Shown here piece by piece: positions 54,357-64,000 of a stretch of DNA of 64,000 bases; position 1 is the stretch's first letter, and each line of letters begins with the position of its first letter. The stretch covers positions 1,302,001-1,366,000 of the forward strand of contig JAYJMM010000093.1 of NCBI GenBank assembly GCA_037349105.1. Direction: 5' to 3'. This DNA is from Limnomonas spitsbergensis. Taxonomy: Eukaryota; Chlorophyta; Chlorophyceae; Chlamydomonadales. A program made the translations under genes and the position numbers. Under the pieces are notes generated by a model. That model saw nothing but the letters and a program-made list of their open reading frames with translations, did no database searches and was not told the DNA's origin.

Positions 54357-56175
54357 TCAGTGACGGTACACTTTGGGGCCATGAAAAAGAAGGCTCAGCC
54401 GCGTGGGCGCCCAACTGTTCAGATGGGAGAAAAGCAAAAATGAAAGGAAGATAGAACACGAAATAAAGGAACAAAAGGAGAACCCAGGATGGCAAACAAG
54501 ACTGACGGCATCTGAGCTCCTCTAGCCACTAGCCCTGAATTAAGTCTACTACAGCGTCCACAAACGCCAGTACATCCCACCCCTGCCCGGCCTGTTACAG
54601 CTGCTGGAAGTTTGTGGCACCGTTCGGGGGACCTGCCCACCCCTGCTCCCGTAACTGCTCCCTGGCACTAGGGCATTGGAAGCAAGAATGTAGTGCATCC
54701 TCTACGTGCTCGCCATAACCCCTTGACCAACATCGTTGTCCGAAGCGTGCCTCTCGCCGCTGACCGCTGCGCTGTCCTCTGGTATCAGCCGTACTGATTG
54801 TGCCAAGCCGTAGTCGCAAATTTGTGCGAACACAAGGACACTCCCTCCTGCTGGTGCGGCTCCTGGCTTGCGTCAGCACGGCGTCCGCTGTGGTCTGAAT
54901 TCAGGCTTGGTAGGTCGCCGCAGACCTGTGCTCAGTGGTCGGGTCCCTGGGGTACCCCCCGCCGCTTGCGTCCTGCTCGTAGGCTGCGTGAACGAGCCAA
55001 CACCTCTGACGAATAGGCGCTGTAGGTCAGCTGCTGCCTCGCGCAATTTGGGGAGGCTGCCCCCCGCTCCAGCTCCTCCAGTGCACCCAGCAGATCAGAG
55101 CACCAAGTGCATCCTCCAGTGCCCTGGCTGACTGCCAGCTGCATTTCTGCTGCCATGGCCTCAGCCATTAGAGGGCTAAATTGCTGTGCTGCCGGTACCA
55201 CCGCTGCATTGTAAAAGCGGAGAATATGGGTCTACCAGTCTCGCTGTAAAGGCTGGATCTGTAGCTCTCTTATGACCCCCCAGCAGGCGGCTGATGCGGG
55301 AGCCCCACAGCACGGCGTAAAAGCTGAAGCAGGCTGGACTGCATCTTGCTGTGGAGACATTGCCGTGGCCGGAGGTGGCTGGTGGCCCACACCACATCGC
55401 CGTAGTTGGCCGCAGGCGCTGCGTAAACAGCTGCCAACCTGATGCGTGTTGGCAGATGATTCCTAAGGCGCACCTTAGCAGCCATGCGGCGAACGCGGTG
55501 CAGCGCGTAGCCAAAGGCGCCTCTCTACCTTGCATGGCCCTCTTTTTTATCTGTTTGTCTGCCGCATACTCATGCCCTAGCGTGAAGTAGAGGCTTAGGG
55601 ACAGAGGTTGGGCAGGCCCCCCGGAGGGCGCCAAAGACTTTCAGCAGTTGTTCCGGGGCAGGCTTGGATGGGAGGCTCTGACTTTTGTTGAGGCCTAGAT
55701 TTGTTGCTTTTCTTTTCCTTCTTGGGGAATAGGCTTGACAGGGGCAAAGATACTTCGGGCTGCCTTTTCCTTTTTGTGGGGGGTATTCCTTTCTCCTTTG
55801 TGTTCTTCTCCTTCTTTCTCTCTTACCTTCAGTTTCTTTTTTTCCAACGGGACTGTTGGGCGCCCACGCGGCCGAGCCTTTTTGAGCAGGGCCCAGAGGT
55901 GTAATGTCATTGACTCAAGCAGGGCATCAAGCATGCGCTACAGCCCTGCTGGGGTGCGGGCTAGCAAGGAGAGGTCGTCCGCATACAGCAGGCAGCGTAG
56001 CTGTCGCCCGCCTGTAGCGCAATGCCCTCTGCATGGCACTTGGCTGCAAGCATGACCGGCAGGTCGCTGAGGTATAGACTAAATAGCAGAGGGCTCAGAG
56101 GACAGCCCTGCTTGATGCCTCAGGTGCAGGCACAGGACCAGTTCGCTTGTGGCCTTCTGCTAGGGTGTAAACTGA
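54357..56175 (-). mobile_element. LINE copy F, minus strand, interrupted
   Basis: The 3' terminus (54357-54415) is followed by 3' UTR, knuckle and linker to HEYAADKQ at about 55550. The copy resumes at about 55918 (CAGGGCATCAAGCATGCG) and runs through the YADD region complement (GTCGTCCGCATACAGCAGGC) to about 56175. The interruption at 55577-55917 is a plus-strand LINE tail. Confidence 0.82.
55577..55917 (+). mobile_element. Plus-strand LINE tail inserted in copy F
   Basis: This 5'-truncated insertion starts in the C-terminal region (CCCTAGCGTGAAGTAGAGGC) and ends with GCAGGGCCCAGAGGTGTAAT at 55904, then GTCATTG. The host sequence reads ACTCATG on the left and ACTCAAG on the right, a probable 7-bp target duplication with one later mismatch. 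Confidence 0.75.
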
Positions 56176-56995
56176 ACCAATATATACTACCCGTACTATC
56201 TGTTGGATTTGGTTTTATTTTGTGTTGCTTTCTATTTTTGTACCCCGACTTTATACAGTCGCATGATTGGTTTTAATGGTAAGTTTTTATTTTGTGTACC
56301 TAAATAACGAATGTCAGTGGTTGGTTTTATTTAAGAGCTAATTAATCGTCTGGAAATTTGGTTTATTACCCGGTACCTGAAAAAAACCGCGCCTCAGCCC
56401 TGCAGCTAGGTTTGACAGTCAGAAAGGAACCTGAAGCCGACTTTGCTACCGGGTAATTAGAATAAAATATGAATACGGTACCGTACCGGCAGTCAGTGGC
56501 TATCGGACATGCTTCGCCAGTTACTGCCCCATATCCCCCTCAAATGCACGGACAAGAGGACTGTCGCTGCTGGGGCCCGCCTCTCCTGGTGCAGGTCCCG
56601 GAAACACCTCATCAACTTACCAAACAACTTTTGCCGCCCTTTCTACGTTCTTTACCTTCTCTCTTGCGAATGACTCTAATAATCCGAACTCCCTCTTCAT
56701 TCTAGATTCAGGGTAGAAATGGGTCGCAGTGGGCGTAGAATAGGAACGAAACAGGCCTGCCTTTTTATTCCGGACTGCCTCTGCCTCTTCATTGTAGATC
56801 GAGATTGGTCGCAGTGGCGCAGAATGGGGAGGAAAAAGGGGGGGGGAAACCCTGGTGGTACCCGAAATATTTGATTTTTCTGGTGGTTTTTTCCTCGGGT
56901 TTTTCTCTTTAGTACATGAAACTGTTAGTTTTAATAATTGATTTTTGATTAAAAACCCGAGTAAAAATCATCAAAAACAAATCCGACTGATACTA
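56176..56995. other. AT-rich spacer
   Basis: No gene seen. Short inverted words ATTACCCGGTA / TACCGGGTAAT (56362 and 56447) and AAAACCCGAG / CTCGGGTTTT (about 56897-56960) suggest remnants of small inverted-repeat elements. Confidence 0.4.
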
Positions 56996-57415
56996 CGGTG
57001 GCGCTGCGTAATAGACATGCAGGCATGTGAAGGTGCTCGCACAAATACCGCCATAGCTTTCCCTGCGGCACGCTAACGTAGGCCTTGATGAAGTCCACAA
57101 CGGCCACATGCAGCTAGCCACGGCTTGCAGCTGCCCTTTGAGCATGGACTCCACGCCAGGGGAAAGCGGCCTGGAGCGTGCTACGGCGTCATTGAAACCC
57201 AAACTGCTCAGGAGAGACGTGGCCGTGCAATTGTGCACAGTCATCAGTGATGGCCGTGAGCATGCTGGCATACAGCCGGTAAAGCACGCTGGTGATGGCG
57301 ATGGGCCGGTCATTACCGGGGTCAAGGGGGTCTGACTAGGCATTCCCCCCCGCACCGCCATCGCAGTCAACCAGTCTTCCAGCAGATCCCTCAGCATGTG
57401 CCGTTGGAGTGCCCA
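56996..57415 (-). mobile_element. LINE RT fragment G
   Basis: This matches LINE A 41275-41720, the complement of the RT region around VDFTKAYDSVP, with an internal deletion near 57338. Both ends are truncated and no family terminus is attached. Confidence 0.78.
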
Positions 57416-57855
57416 GCGGGTAGGCACTGTTCTTAACCTACTGAATGGTGTAAGGATGGATTCAAACCGGCCGCGCGTCAATAACCATATACTTTACACA
57501 AATCAGCCCTTGGTTAACAAACATTATATACGGTATGCTACTGGTTCTAACTTCGATATCCTTCCCAAAGAAACGAGTTCACGCACATACAAGTTCACCT
57601 CACCGCTAGCATGCTCCTAAACCACGCCGTGGAGTGTGTACCAGTGAATGGGGGGCATGCCAGACACAATCCTGCGAAGGGGTAACTTGCCTGCACATTG
57701 TTCAGCTCTAGCATTGCCAAGCCACGGGCGGCAGCTGCACCCACAGCTGCCAGTTTCTTTCCTCCCAACCGATTAGTTGGGAACACGCGCGGGTAAACCT
57801 TCTGAGCAGGGCCCAGAGGTGTGACGTCATTAGACTCACACCTGCCAGCGGTGCC
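57416..57855. other. Spacer with a LINE tail end
   Basis: 57765-57830 carries a plus-strand LINE tail terminus (GAGCAGGGCCCAGAGGTGTG, then ACGTCATT). The rest has no gene. It lies downstream of the Rab gene, so its 3' UTR or polyadenylation site may be here. Confidence 0.45.
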
Positions 57856-57931
57856 TCAGCAGCACATCAACCTGCTGGAATCGACAGGCCTCTCCACACC
57901 AGGCTGCACCGCCCCAGCCTCTAGTTTGGGT
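57856..57931 (-). other. Candidate spare last exon of the Rab gene
   Basis: This is a diverged copy of Rab exon 9. After an ACTCAG acceptor it continues the frame of exon 8 exactly. It encodes a 24-residue tail, PKLEAGAVQPGVERPVDSSR then LMCC, and a TGA stop. The Cys-Cys prenylation motif and the PVDSS core of the true exon are preserved, but the first half differs. Two intermediate copies (about 57959-58000 and 58060-58080) have lost the stop or a cysteine. Use as an alternative exon is untested. Confidence 0.55.
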
Positions 57932-58097
57932 CTGAGTCTTAACCCTGAAACCTAGGGCCCCAGGAGCACCCTGACTTGCTGGAAGCAATTTTCTTTCCGG
58001 CCCCTAGCTGTACCAACCGCCGACAAATCCAGGGTAGGCATTAAACCCTAGACCCTGAAGCCGCAGCAGCACCCCGACTTGCTATAGTCCACGCGCC

Positions 58098-61000
58098 TCA
58101 GCAGCATCCCGACTTGCTAGAGTCGACAGGCTTCCCGGCCCCGGGCTGCACCGTGCCGCCGCCAGCTGGGCGTGCAGGGGGCTGACTTGCCATCCTGCAG
58201 GCAAAGAGCGCAAAGGTCTTTTCATAAGCGAGTATTTTTGGCAAGGCTCGCCATCCTGCAGATAACGCGTTGTAATTTTGTTAGCAAGCATTTTAGGTAA
58301 CTTCTCGATTTTGAAAAACAAAATGAGCAGCAGGCTGGCTCGCCATCCAGCAGGCAAAGGGCGCATTGTAATTTTGTCAGCGAATATTCAATGGCAAGCT
58401 CCCAATTTTCAAAAACAAGACGAGCAGCAGGCTGGCTTGCCATCCTGCAGGCAAAAGAGTGCACTGATATTTTCCTTGGCAAGTATTCTTGGTAAGTTAC
58501 CCATTTTCAAAAAAAAAAGTACAGGGCGCTGGCTTGCCATCCTGGTTTTTAGTTAATATACCCTCCGTGGGGCCGGGAAGTAAATTCTTCTTCTGCAGTT
58601 ACCGATTTCAAAAACAAAACGGGCATGGAATGTTTCTTTTTCAGACCTGCGTAATATGTTCAGCGCAATTCAGCTGTACCCCATCCTATCAACAGGGCAC
58701 CAGGCGCAGCAAGCCCTGTTCCTTTAGCCCACTGGCCGATGGCCGGTAAAGACTCCCAAGTTCATTGAGCCCACTCGCCGAGGCCGGATCAGACTCCCAT
58801 GTTCCTTTAGCCCACTGTCCAATGGCCGGTCTAGGAAATACTGTCCCAATCAAACCTGTGGTGGCATCGTGGCCTCCACCCTAAGCTGGTCTGGCACACG
58901 AGAATGAAGGTTCCAGACTTGAAGAAGGCCAGGGCTCATATTTAGGCCCCGGCCTCCCTCCTCTGCCTCATATTTCAATGAACAGGGAAGCGAGGCCAGC
59001 AGGACAATGCTGTGGGAGCAGACGCATACCACACAGCAGCGCTATTTCATGTCGGGGTACTCCAGATACAACCCAGCCGATAAAAAAAGGTTCCCCACCT
59101 ACATTTCCAGGTGTCATATTTCAATGAACAGGGAAGCGAGGCCAGCAGGACAATGCTGTGGGAGCAGACGCATACCACACAGCAGCGCTATTTCATGTCG
59201 GGGTGCTCCAGATACAACCCAGCCGATAAAAAAGGTTCCCCTACTACATTTCCAGGTGTCATATTTCAATGAACAGGGAAGCGAGGCCACCAGGACAATG
59301 CTGTGGGAGCAGACGCATACTACACAGCAGCGCTATTTCATGTCGGGGTACTCCAGATACAACCCAGCCGATAAAAAAAGGTTCCCCAACTACATTTCCA
59401 GGTGTCATATTTCAATGAACAGGGAAGCGAGGCCAGCAGGACAATGCTGTGGGAGCAGACGCATACCACACAGCAGCGCTATTTCATGTCGGGGTACTCC
59501 AGATACAACCCAGCCGATAAAAAGGTTCCCCAACTACATTTCCAGGTGTCATATTTCAATGAACAGGGAAGCGAGGCCAGCAGGACAAGGCACTATGGGG
59601 TTCATTCCCACGCCACTGTCGTGGTTGTGTGCTAGTTGCTTGCCCAGGGGGGTCACTGGTTTTCGCTTTCTGTCCTAGTGTATCAAGTGCCTGTACCGGT
59701 TTACGGGCACATGTCCCATGCATCAAGTGTGATGCTCTGTTGGACTGTAAAAACTTCACAAAACTTCACAGGTGCCTACAGCCTAGCCCAGGAGGCACGT
59801 GGGGCTCGTTTACTCGTGAGATCATTAACCGCATGCCATGCCAACAAAATCGAAGACAAAAATAACAAGGCCCTGGAGCCACCATTCCAAGCACGTGCTC
59901 ATGCCAGTAGGAGTCCGTGGCTCGGGCCTTGACCTGCTTCACAATCATGATCTCAACCCGTCCCACGAAAGTGTCATTTTCAGCCCATTCCAACGGAGTT
60001 TTATTTTCTGCCTATTTCAGCTGGGTGTCATAAATCAGCGTATCTCGGCTTCAATTCAGCTAGTCACGGCCTGTTACAGCCGATTTCAGCAAAGTTTTAT
60101 TTTATTATTTTCTACCCATCTCAGCGGGGTTTTATTTCCAGCGTATCGCCAGCTTCGATTCAGCTAGTCACGGTCTGCGACACACGGCACCTGTTTCTAC
60201 AAGTCGGTTTCACAGACCAGCTGCCGTAGGCCGGTCACGTTTGTGTCACACTCTGCCCGGAGGTGTCTGCAAGGCAGCCCCAAAGGCGGTCTCATGCTCC
60301 ATGAAAATTGATTTGCTGGCCCCCCCGCTCGCACCTGTTCTTAATCTCTGCGGCCATCGTCATGAAGGCCTGCTCAACGTTTGTCGCATTCTTCGCAGAT
60401 GTCTCCAAGAAGGGGATGCCAATCTCATCGGCGAATGCCTGTGTTTGCATGGGTGTTTGCATGGGGTTGGCAAGAAGGCTGCATGGGATTCACAGGAGGT
60501 GTGCGTGAAATTTGAGCCTCACATGAGGGTTGCATGGGGTCGCATGAGGGTTGCATGACGGTTGCATGAGGGTTGCATGGGAGTTGCATGAGGTTGCATG
60601 GGGTTGCATGAGGATGTCATGCCATGCCATGAAAACCTGATGCCAGCCAACCATGAGTTACAGTGCAAAGTCATTTTAGGCAGCAGTGAGAGAGGGCTGT
60701 TGGTGACCCTCCTGCAGCTGGTTTCTCAGCGGCATCCCAGGACACTGCGTCCGGAAACACCGACCCACCTTGGCCGTTGCGTAGTCAACAACCTTCTTGC
60801 TCGTCAAGTCGCTTTTATTGCCCACAAGCAGCTTGTTCACATTCTCACTGGCGTAGCGGTCAATCTCATTCAGCCACTGTTTCACGTTGTTGAAGCTCTC
60901 TTGGTCAGTAACATCGTATACCACCTGCGCTAGCACGACGGTGTTAAGCTTGAGGCGAGGAGCAGAGCTGTGGAGCGGTAGGTTGTTTTTGTTTTTTTCG

Positions 61001-61785
61001 TGAGGATGTCCCAAGTGAGGATGTCCCAAGAGGGGCGTTCAACTACCCCCCATAGGCATGAAGGCCAGCCATCACAGTGTGTGAGGCATCTTATTTGCTG
61101 CCGAGTGAATTGAGGGCCTTACAATGATGCCATGGGCGCCCCGGTAGTAGCTGCTGGTGATGGTGCGGAACCGCTCTTGCCCCGCCGTGTCCCACTGTAA
61201 AAAACAGTGCGCGAGGGGTCGCCGAAGGTACGAAGTGCAATGCAAGCAGAATCCTACAAAGCAGAGCACGCGGGACCTACAATTTGCAGCTTTATGACCT
61301 TTCCGTCGAGCTCAACGGTTCTGATTTTCTGCGACGGAAACAGGGTCGCATGAGCTCGCAATGGAAAGTGACATGCAGACAGAGAGACAATGCAAGGACA
61401 TGACGTACAAAGTCCACCCCGATTGTGCTGATGTAGCTCTCCGTGTACGTGTCATCCTGCGGGGCAAAAATAATAACAAGATCAAGATGTGTGTGTTGGA
61501 AGGGAATCTTTCAACAGCTGACTCACGGCAAAACGAAGCAACAAGCACGACTTTCCAACTCCGGAATCCCCGATTAGAAGCAGCTGCGGTAGGAGGTCGA
61601 GGGTAAATTGTAATTATGGCGTTAGGATGTGGCTCAGGTACGAAAGCATCTGCCAGTTTCTCCACCTTGAAGAGGTAGTCACTGGCGAGAGTTCGATACA
61701 AAGAGGAACAGACACGGGGAGGTAAGGATTGATAGCTTGTCAAAAGTTGGAAAGTAAAGAAGGGGCCTTACTATTCAGGGTTCAT
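58098..61785 (-). CDS. YPTC1: Rab1/RabD-type small GTPase (YptC1-like), 9 exons, 203 aa
   Basis: Exons: 61785-61772, 61681-61666, 61583-61527, 61456-61409, 61328-61281, 61194-61123, 60924-60769, 60438-60335 and 58194-58098. All introns are GT-AG and the frame closes at 203 residues. Rab1/Ypt1 proteins control ER-to-Golgi vesicle traffic as GTP switches. Visible motifs: MNPEYDYLFK start, P-loop GDSGVGKS (15-22), switch [30 protein letters not shown] (62-81), NKSD (121-124), ETSAK (149-153) and C-terminal GCC for double geranylgeranylation. [19 protein letters not shown] matches the Rab1/YptC1 signature. The first two exons are only 14 and 16 nt, so the start would be missed by simple frame calling. 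A LINE lies close upstream of the start codon, and intron 8 (2.1 kb) is full of repeats. Confidence 0.93.
58195..58560 (-). repeat. Copies of the Rab exon 9 acceptor edge
   Basis: The exon 9 acceptor (plus strand GCCATCCTGCAGGCAAAG at 58189-58206) recurs near 58248, 58344, 58439 and 58532 with GGCTTGCCATCC or CTCGCCATCC. Each unit is about 95 bp and also shares AAGCGAGTATTTT-like text. The copies keep the acceptor but lack the following exon. Confidence 0.85.
58977..59600. repeat. Tandem 145-bp repeat in Rab intron 8
   Basis: AATGAACAGGGAAGCGAGGC recurs at 58977, 59123, 59268, 59413 and 59558, a 145-146 bp period with four full units and a partial fifth. Units are nearly identical and differ in A-run length before GGTTCCCC. 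A 223-codon frame across it is a repeat product. Confidence 0.93.
59632..59770 (+). repeat. Dispersed repeat, second copy of 2295-2440
   Basis: It matches 2295-2440 in the same orientation (GTATCAAGTGCCTGTACCGG, GGCACATGTCCCATGCATCA). It directly follows the 145-bp array. Confidence 0.75.
60000..60185. repeat. Two-copy tandem duplication in Rab intron 8
   Basis: Two units of about 85-110 bp share TTTATTTTCT, CAGCGTATC, TCGATTCAGCTAGTCACGG-like text and GTCTG or CCTG ends. They contain the CAGCTA word typical of the fold-back family. Confidence 0.65.
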
Positions 61786-61839
61786 CTGGCGTAAGTCCAG
61801 GCTTGATACAAGATTATTGAGTTCTTACAAAGAAAGAAA

Positions 61840-63853
61840 GAAAACGCCTGAGCGTGGCTTGAGGAATACGGGATTTTAAATGCCGTACACCGGGAGACAA
61901 AAAGCTTTGTGGTTAAGGAGGGTCGTCAAGGGGTACCGGACAATAATGGGCAGGGGAGTTTTCCAGATGGCGACGCTGACGAAGGATGTTTATATGGCAG
62001 CGTATGGTATGCTTCGTGAGACGGCTGAGGACGGAGGAGATGTCGTGTTTGGAGACACCGAGCATGCTGAGGATTTTATCGGCAGGACGAAAGAGGAAGC
62101 CTGCGGTTCCCAGAAGGATGATATGTGTATGAGAAGAAGGCGGGGAAGGATGAGGGGGGGGGATGGGCACGGTCGGCGAAGGATCAGGTGGAAGGGCAGG
62201 ATGGAGAACGGGTGCCAAGGAAACTGTCCAACCATTATGTTTGAGGAGAAGGATAAGTTGTAAATGTTGTTCTGATTTACGGGCATGGCATTGTTCGAAA
62301 GAAAATTCGGAGGTGTAACCGACTTCAACTACGTGTACAGTGCAAGTCCTCTGGAGCCGAGACATAGTTTGTGAGCTAGAGAGTTGACCAGCGCGGTAAA
62401 GACGAAGGAATTCGGAATGTGGGAGACCTTGGACAATAAGCAAATCCGGTCGCAGTTTGTCACAGTAATCAAAGGTGTCAGGGAAAGTGGGGGGTCGTCG
62501 GGGCACTAGCCAGCGTGGAAGACGGGTGTCATAGACCCCGAAGGGAAGGTTAGCACGGGAAGTGGCATCCATGATAGTAAAAGAGGAGCCTAGGGAGCCA
62601 TTAGCAATAGCAGTTTGGATGATGCATACAGCTCGGTTGTGTCGAGCAATGTATGAGGCGGACATGGAGGAATGAGCACAACCGCCTAAAAGATGGCCCG
62701 GGGTATCATTGGGATGGGAGCATATGGGACAGTGGGGGGTGGTGCGAGTGCCTACAGCTGTTTTGTAAGGGCGGTTCATATGCATGGCTGTAGATGCAGT
62801 CCACAGGGTATTGGTGCGCGATTTGAGGATGTTGCGAATACCACTAAAGGGCAGACCCATGTGCCATAAGACGGGAAGGTAGGAGGCGAGGGCAGAGGCA
62901 ACGAGGACTTGCATGCGGACATAGCGCAAGGGCAGAGGGGGAGAAGTAGGACCATCTGTGAGAAGGGGGCAGTTTCGGGACATGTGTTCCTTCAAAGAAT
63001 GGGTAAGGTCTGATGCAAACCACGGTTCGTCCGTGTCATGGGGGGGAGGGAGGCATGGCCATGCTGGTAGGTGTGCGAAGTGTTGGACATCTGAGGTGCA
63101 TGTGAAGTCACATTGGTCGGGGGATTGGAGGGCGAGTGCAGCACCCTTATCTGCGAGTTCATTGCCAATGATGCCGATGTGAGATTTGACCTTGTACAGG
63201 TGAAAATGGTGGCGGAGGCGTAGCCTGGTAAGGATGAGAGCACGAATGTCGAGGAGAAGGGGGGCGTGCTTACATTCAAGCAAAGTGTGCGGGTGGCGAA
63301 GGGCCTTCTGCGTATCATAGAGAGAAACCAAGGAGTCTGAGAAAATGGTAAGATCACCGGTGTGGTGTAAGGCGGCATGAGTGAGGGCAGCATGGATGCC
63401 AGCAAGCTCAGCCCGTGTAATAGTGTTGGTTTCAGCCCGGCCATCGGGGTGGACTGTGTAGGTAGTGGTGTCTTGAGTACAATAGAAGGCCGCACCCGTG
63501 GCTGTGCTTTTGCCAGGTGTAGATAGGGCCGAGCCATCGGTGTAATATGCCGGTATATCGTGCCAACGGAGGGGGTAGGAGGGGGCGTAGGGTGGAGGGG
63601 TTGTCGGGCTTGGCTGGGCTGAGGGTGGAGGTGCAAGGATTGTGGTGGGCAGAGGAAGGAGATTTGCCTGGCCAAAACCGGGAGGGAGCAAGTAGCGTAC
63701 AAATTCTCTCCCACGGCAGCTTCGATTCAACCTGAATGTCACGGTATAATGCAGTATACGTGCCAAAACCGTAGGGACCACTGACGCGTCCCCGTAGACT
63801 CCGCAGCTTCCCTGCGGAGCCCCCTTTTTAGGGTTAGGAGCCCAGCTTCCCAC
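61840..63853 (-). mobile_element. Second LINE family: C-terminal part with RNase H
   Basis: A 646-codon open frame (63853-61913) carries an RNase HI domain: YYTDGSA, ETNTITRAELAGIHAAL, IFSDSLVSL and VKSHIGIIGNELADKGA give the four acidic catalytic residues. A Cys/His knuckle CPICSHPNDTPGHLLGGC follows. RNase H after RT is typical of I/Jockey-like and some algal LINEs, and the order RNase H then knuckle fits. The reverse transcriptase and endonuclease are not in the window or were lost. The frame is long and unbroken, so it is a young copy. The 3' end has a TTTTCTTTCTTTCTTT tail (minus strand, 61832-61848). Confidence 0.88.
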
Positions 63854-64000
63854 TTTCGGGAAGGTCTGAGGCAGGATTTCCCGTACTCAGTAAATAGGGC
63901 TTGCCGGGACCTTTGAATCCCGGCTTGCACGCTTGACATTTACTTCGTTCCTTTTAAGTGGACAGGCCTCTTTTTGTAACCAGCACCGGCTAGATCTCGG
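63854..64000 (-). other. Upstream edge of the second LINE
   Basis: The frame upstream of 63853 is closed and a different frame (63939-63739) overlaps, suggesting either a frameshift in the element or its 5'-truncated edge. A TTTTTAGGGTTAGGAG word lies at 63823-63839. The window ends here. Confidence 0.35.

Noticed and set aside
58977..59678. 223-codon frame in Rab intron 8
   Set aside because: It is a translation of the 145-bp tandem repeat and has no domain.
60240..60300. Last Rab exon directly after exon 8 at about 60283
   Set aside because: A GCAG acceptor exists, but the resulting tail lacks the prenylation cysteines. The exon at 58194-58098 gives a standard Rab1 tail ending GCC in the right phase.

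Overview
The window looks like nuclear DNA of a green alga, most likely a chlorophycean (Chlamydomonadales type). Three things suggest this. The host genes are intron-rich with GT-AG introns. The Rab GTPase rebuilds to 203 residues and closely resembles algal YptC1/Rab1. Intron and intergenic satellites are built on the CCCTAAA/TTTAGGG telomere-type motif. I cannot name the species.

Four host genes are recognisable, all on the minus strand. (1) 23526-7089: a TKL-like protein kinase of 704 aa in 13 exons, with a predicted N-myristoylation/palmitoylation start. (2) 38429-28236: a type II (PrxV-like) peroxiredoxin of 170 aa in 6 exons. (3) 48291-46186: a Gln/Ala-rich protein of 642 aa in 2 exons, function unknown. 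(4) 61785-58098: a Rab1/RabD (YptC1-like) GTPase of 203 aa in 9 exons. I rebuilt the exons from reading frame, splice sites and family motifs; in every case the phases close exactly. There is no sign of bacterial operons, CRISPR or phage.

Most of the rest is repeat. 1-7088: C-rich satellite, inverted-repeat elements, a SINE-like element and a 44-copy telomere-like satellite. 7-23.5 kb: kinase introns filled with tandem arrays. 23.9-28 kb, 39.2-44.3 kb and 50-57.8 kb: nested 5'-truncated copies of one non-LTR retrotransposon (LINE) family, with a conserved GC-rich 3' terminus and MITEs inserted in them. 61.8-63.9 kb: a second LINE type, keeping its RNase H region, just upstream of the Rab gene.

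The most striking finding is a pattern shared by the kinase, peroxiredoxin and Rab genes. Exon edges, including splice sites, are copied in tandem into the neighbouring intron or 3' flank, from one or two decayed copies up to large arrays. The extreme case is the peroxiredoxin exon with the catalytic cysteine, present 25 times at an exact 107-bp period. Other cases are 18 copies of the peroxiredoxin exon 5 start, a decaying ladder of kinase exon 4 ends, and a spare last exon of the Rab gene that keeps phase, stop codon and the Cys-Cys prenylation motif. Tandem growth at exon borders explains much of the intron size here.
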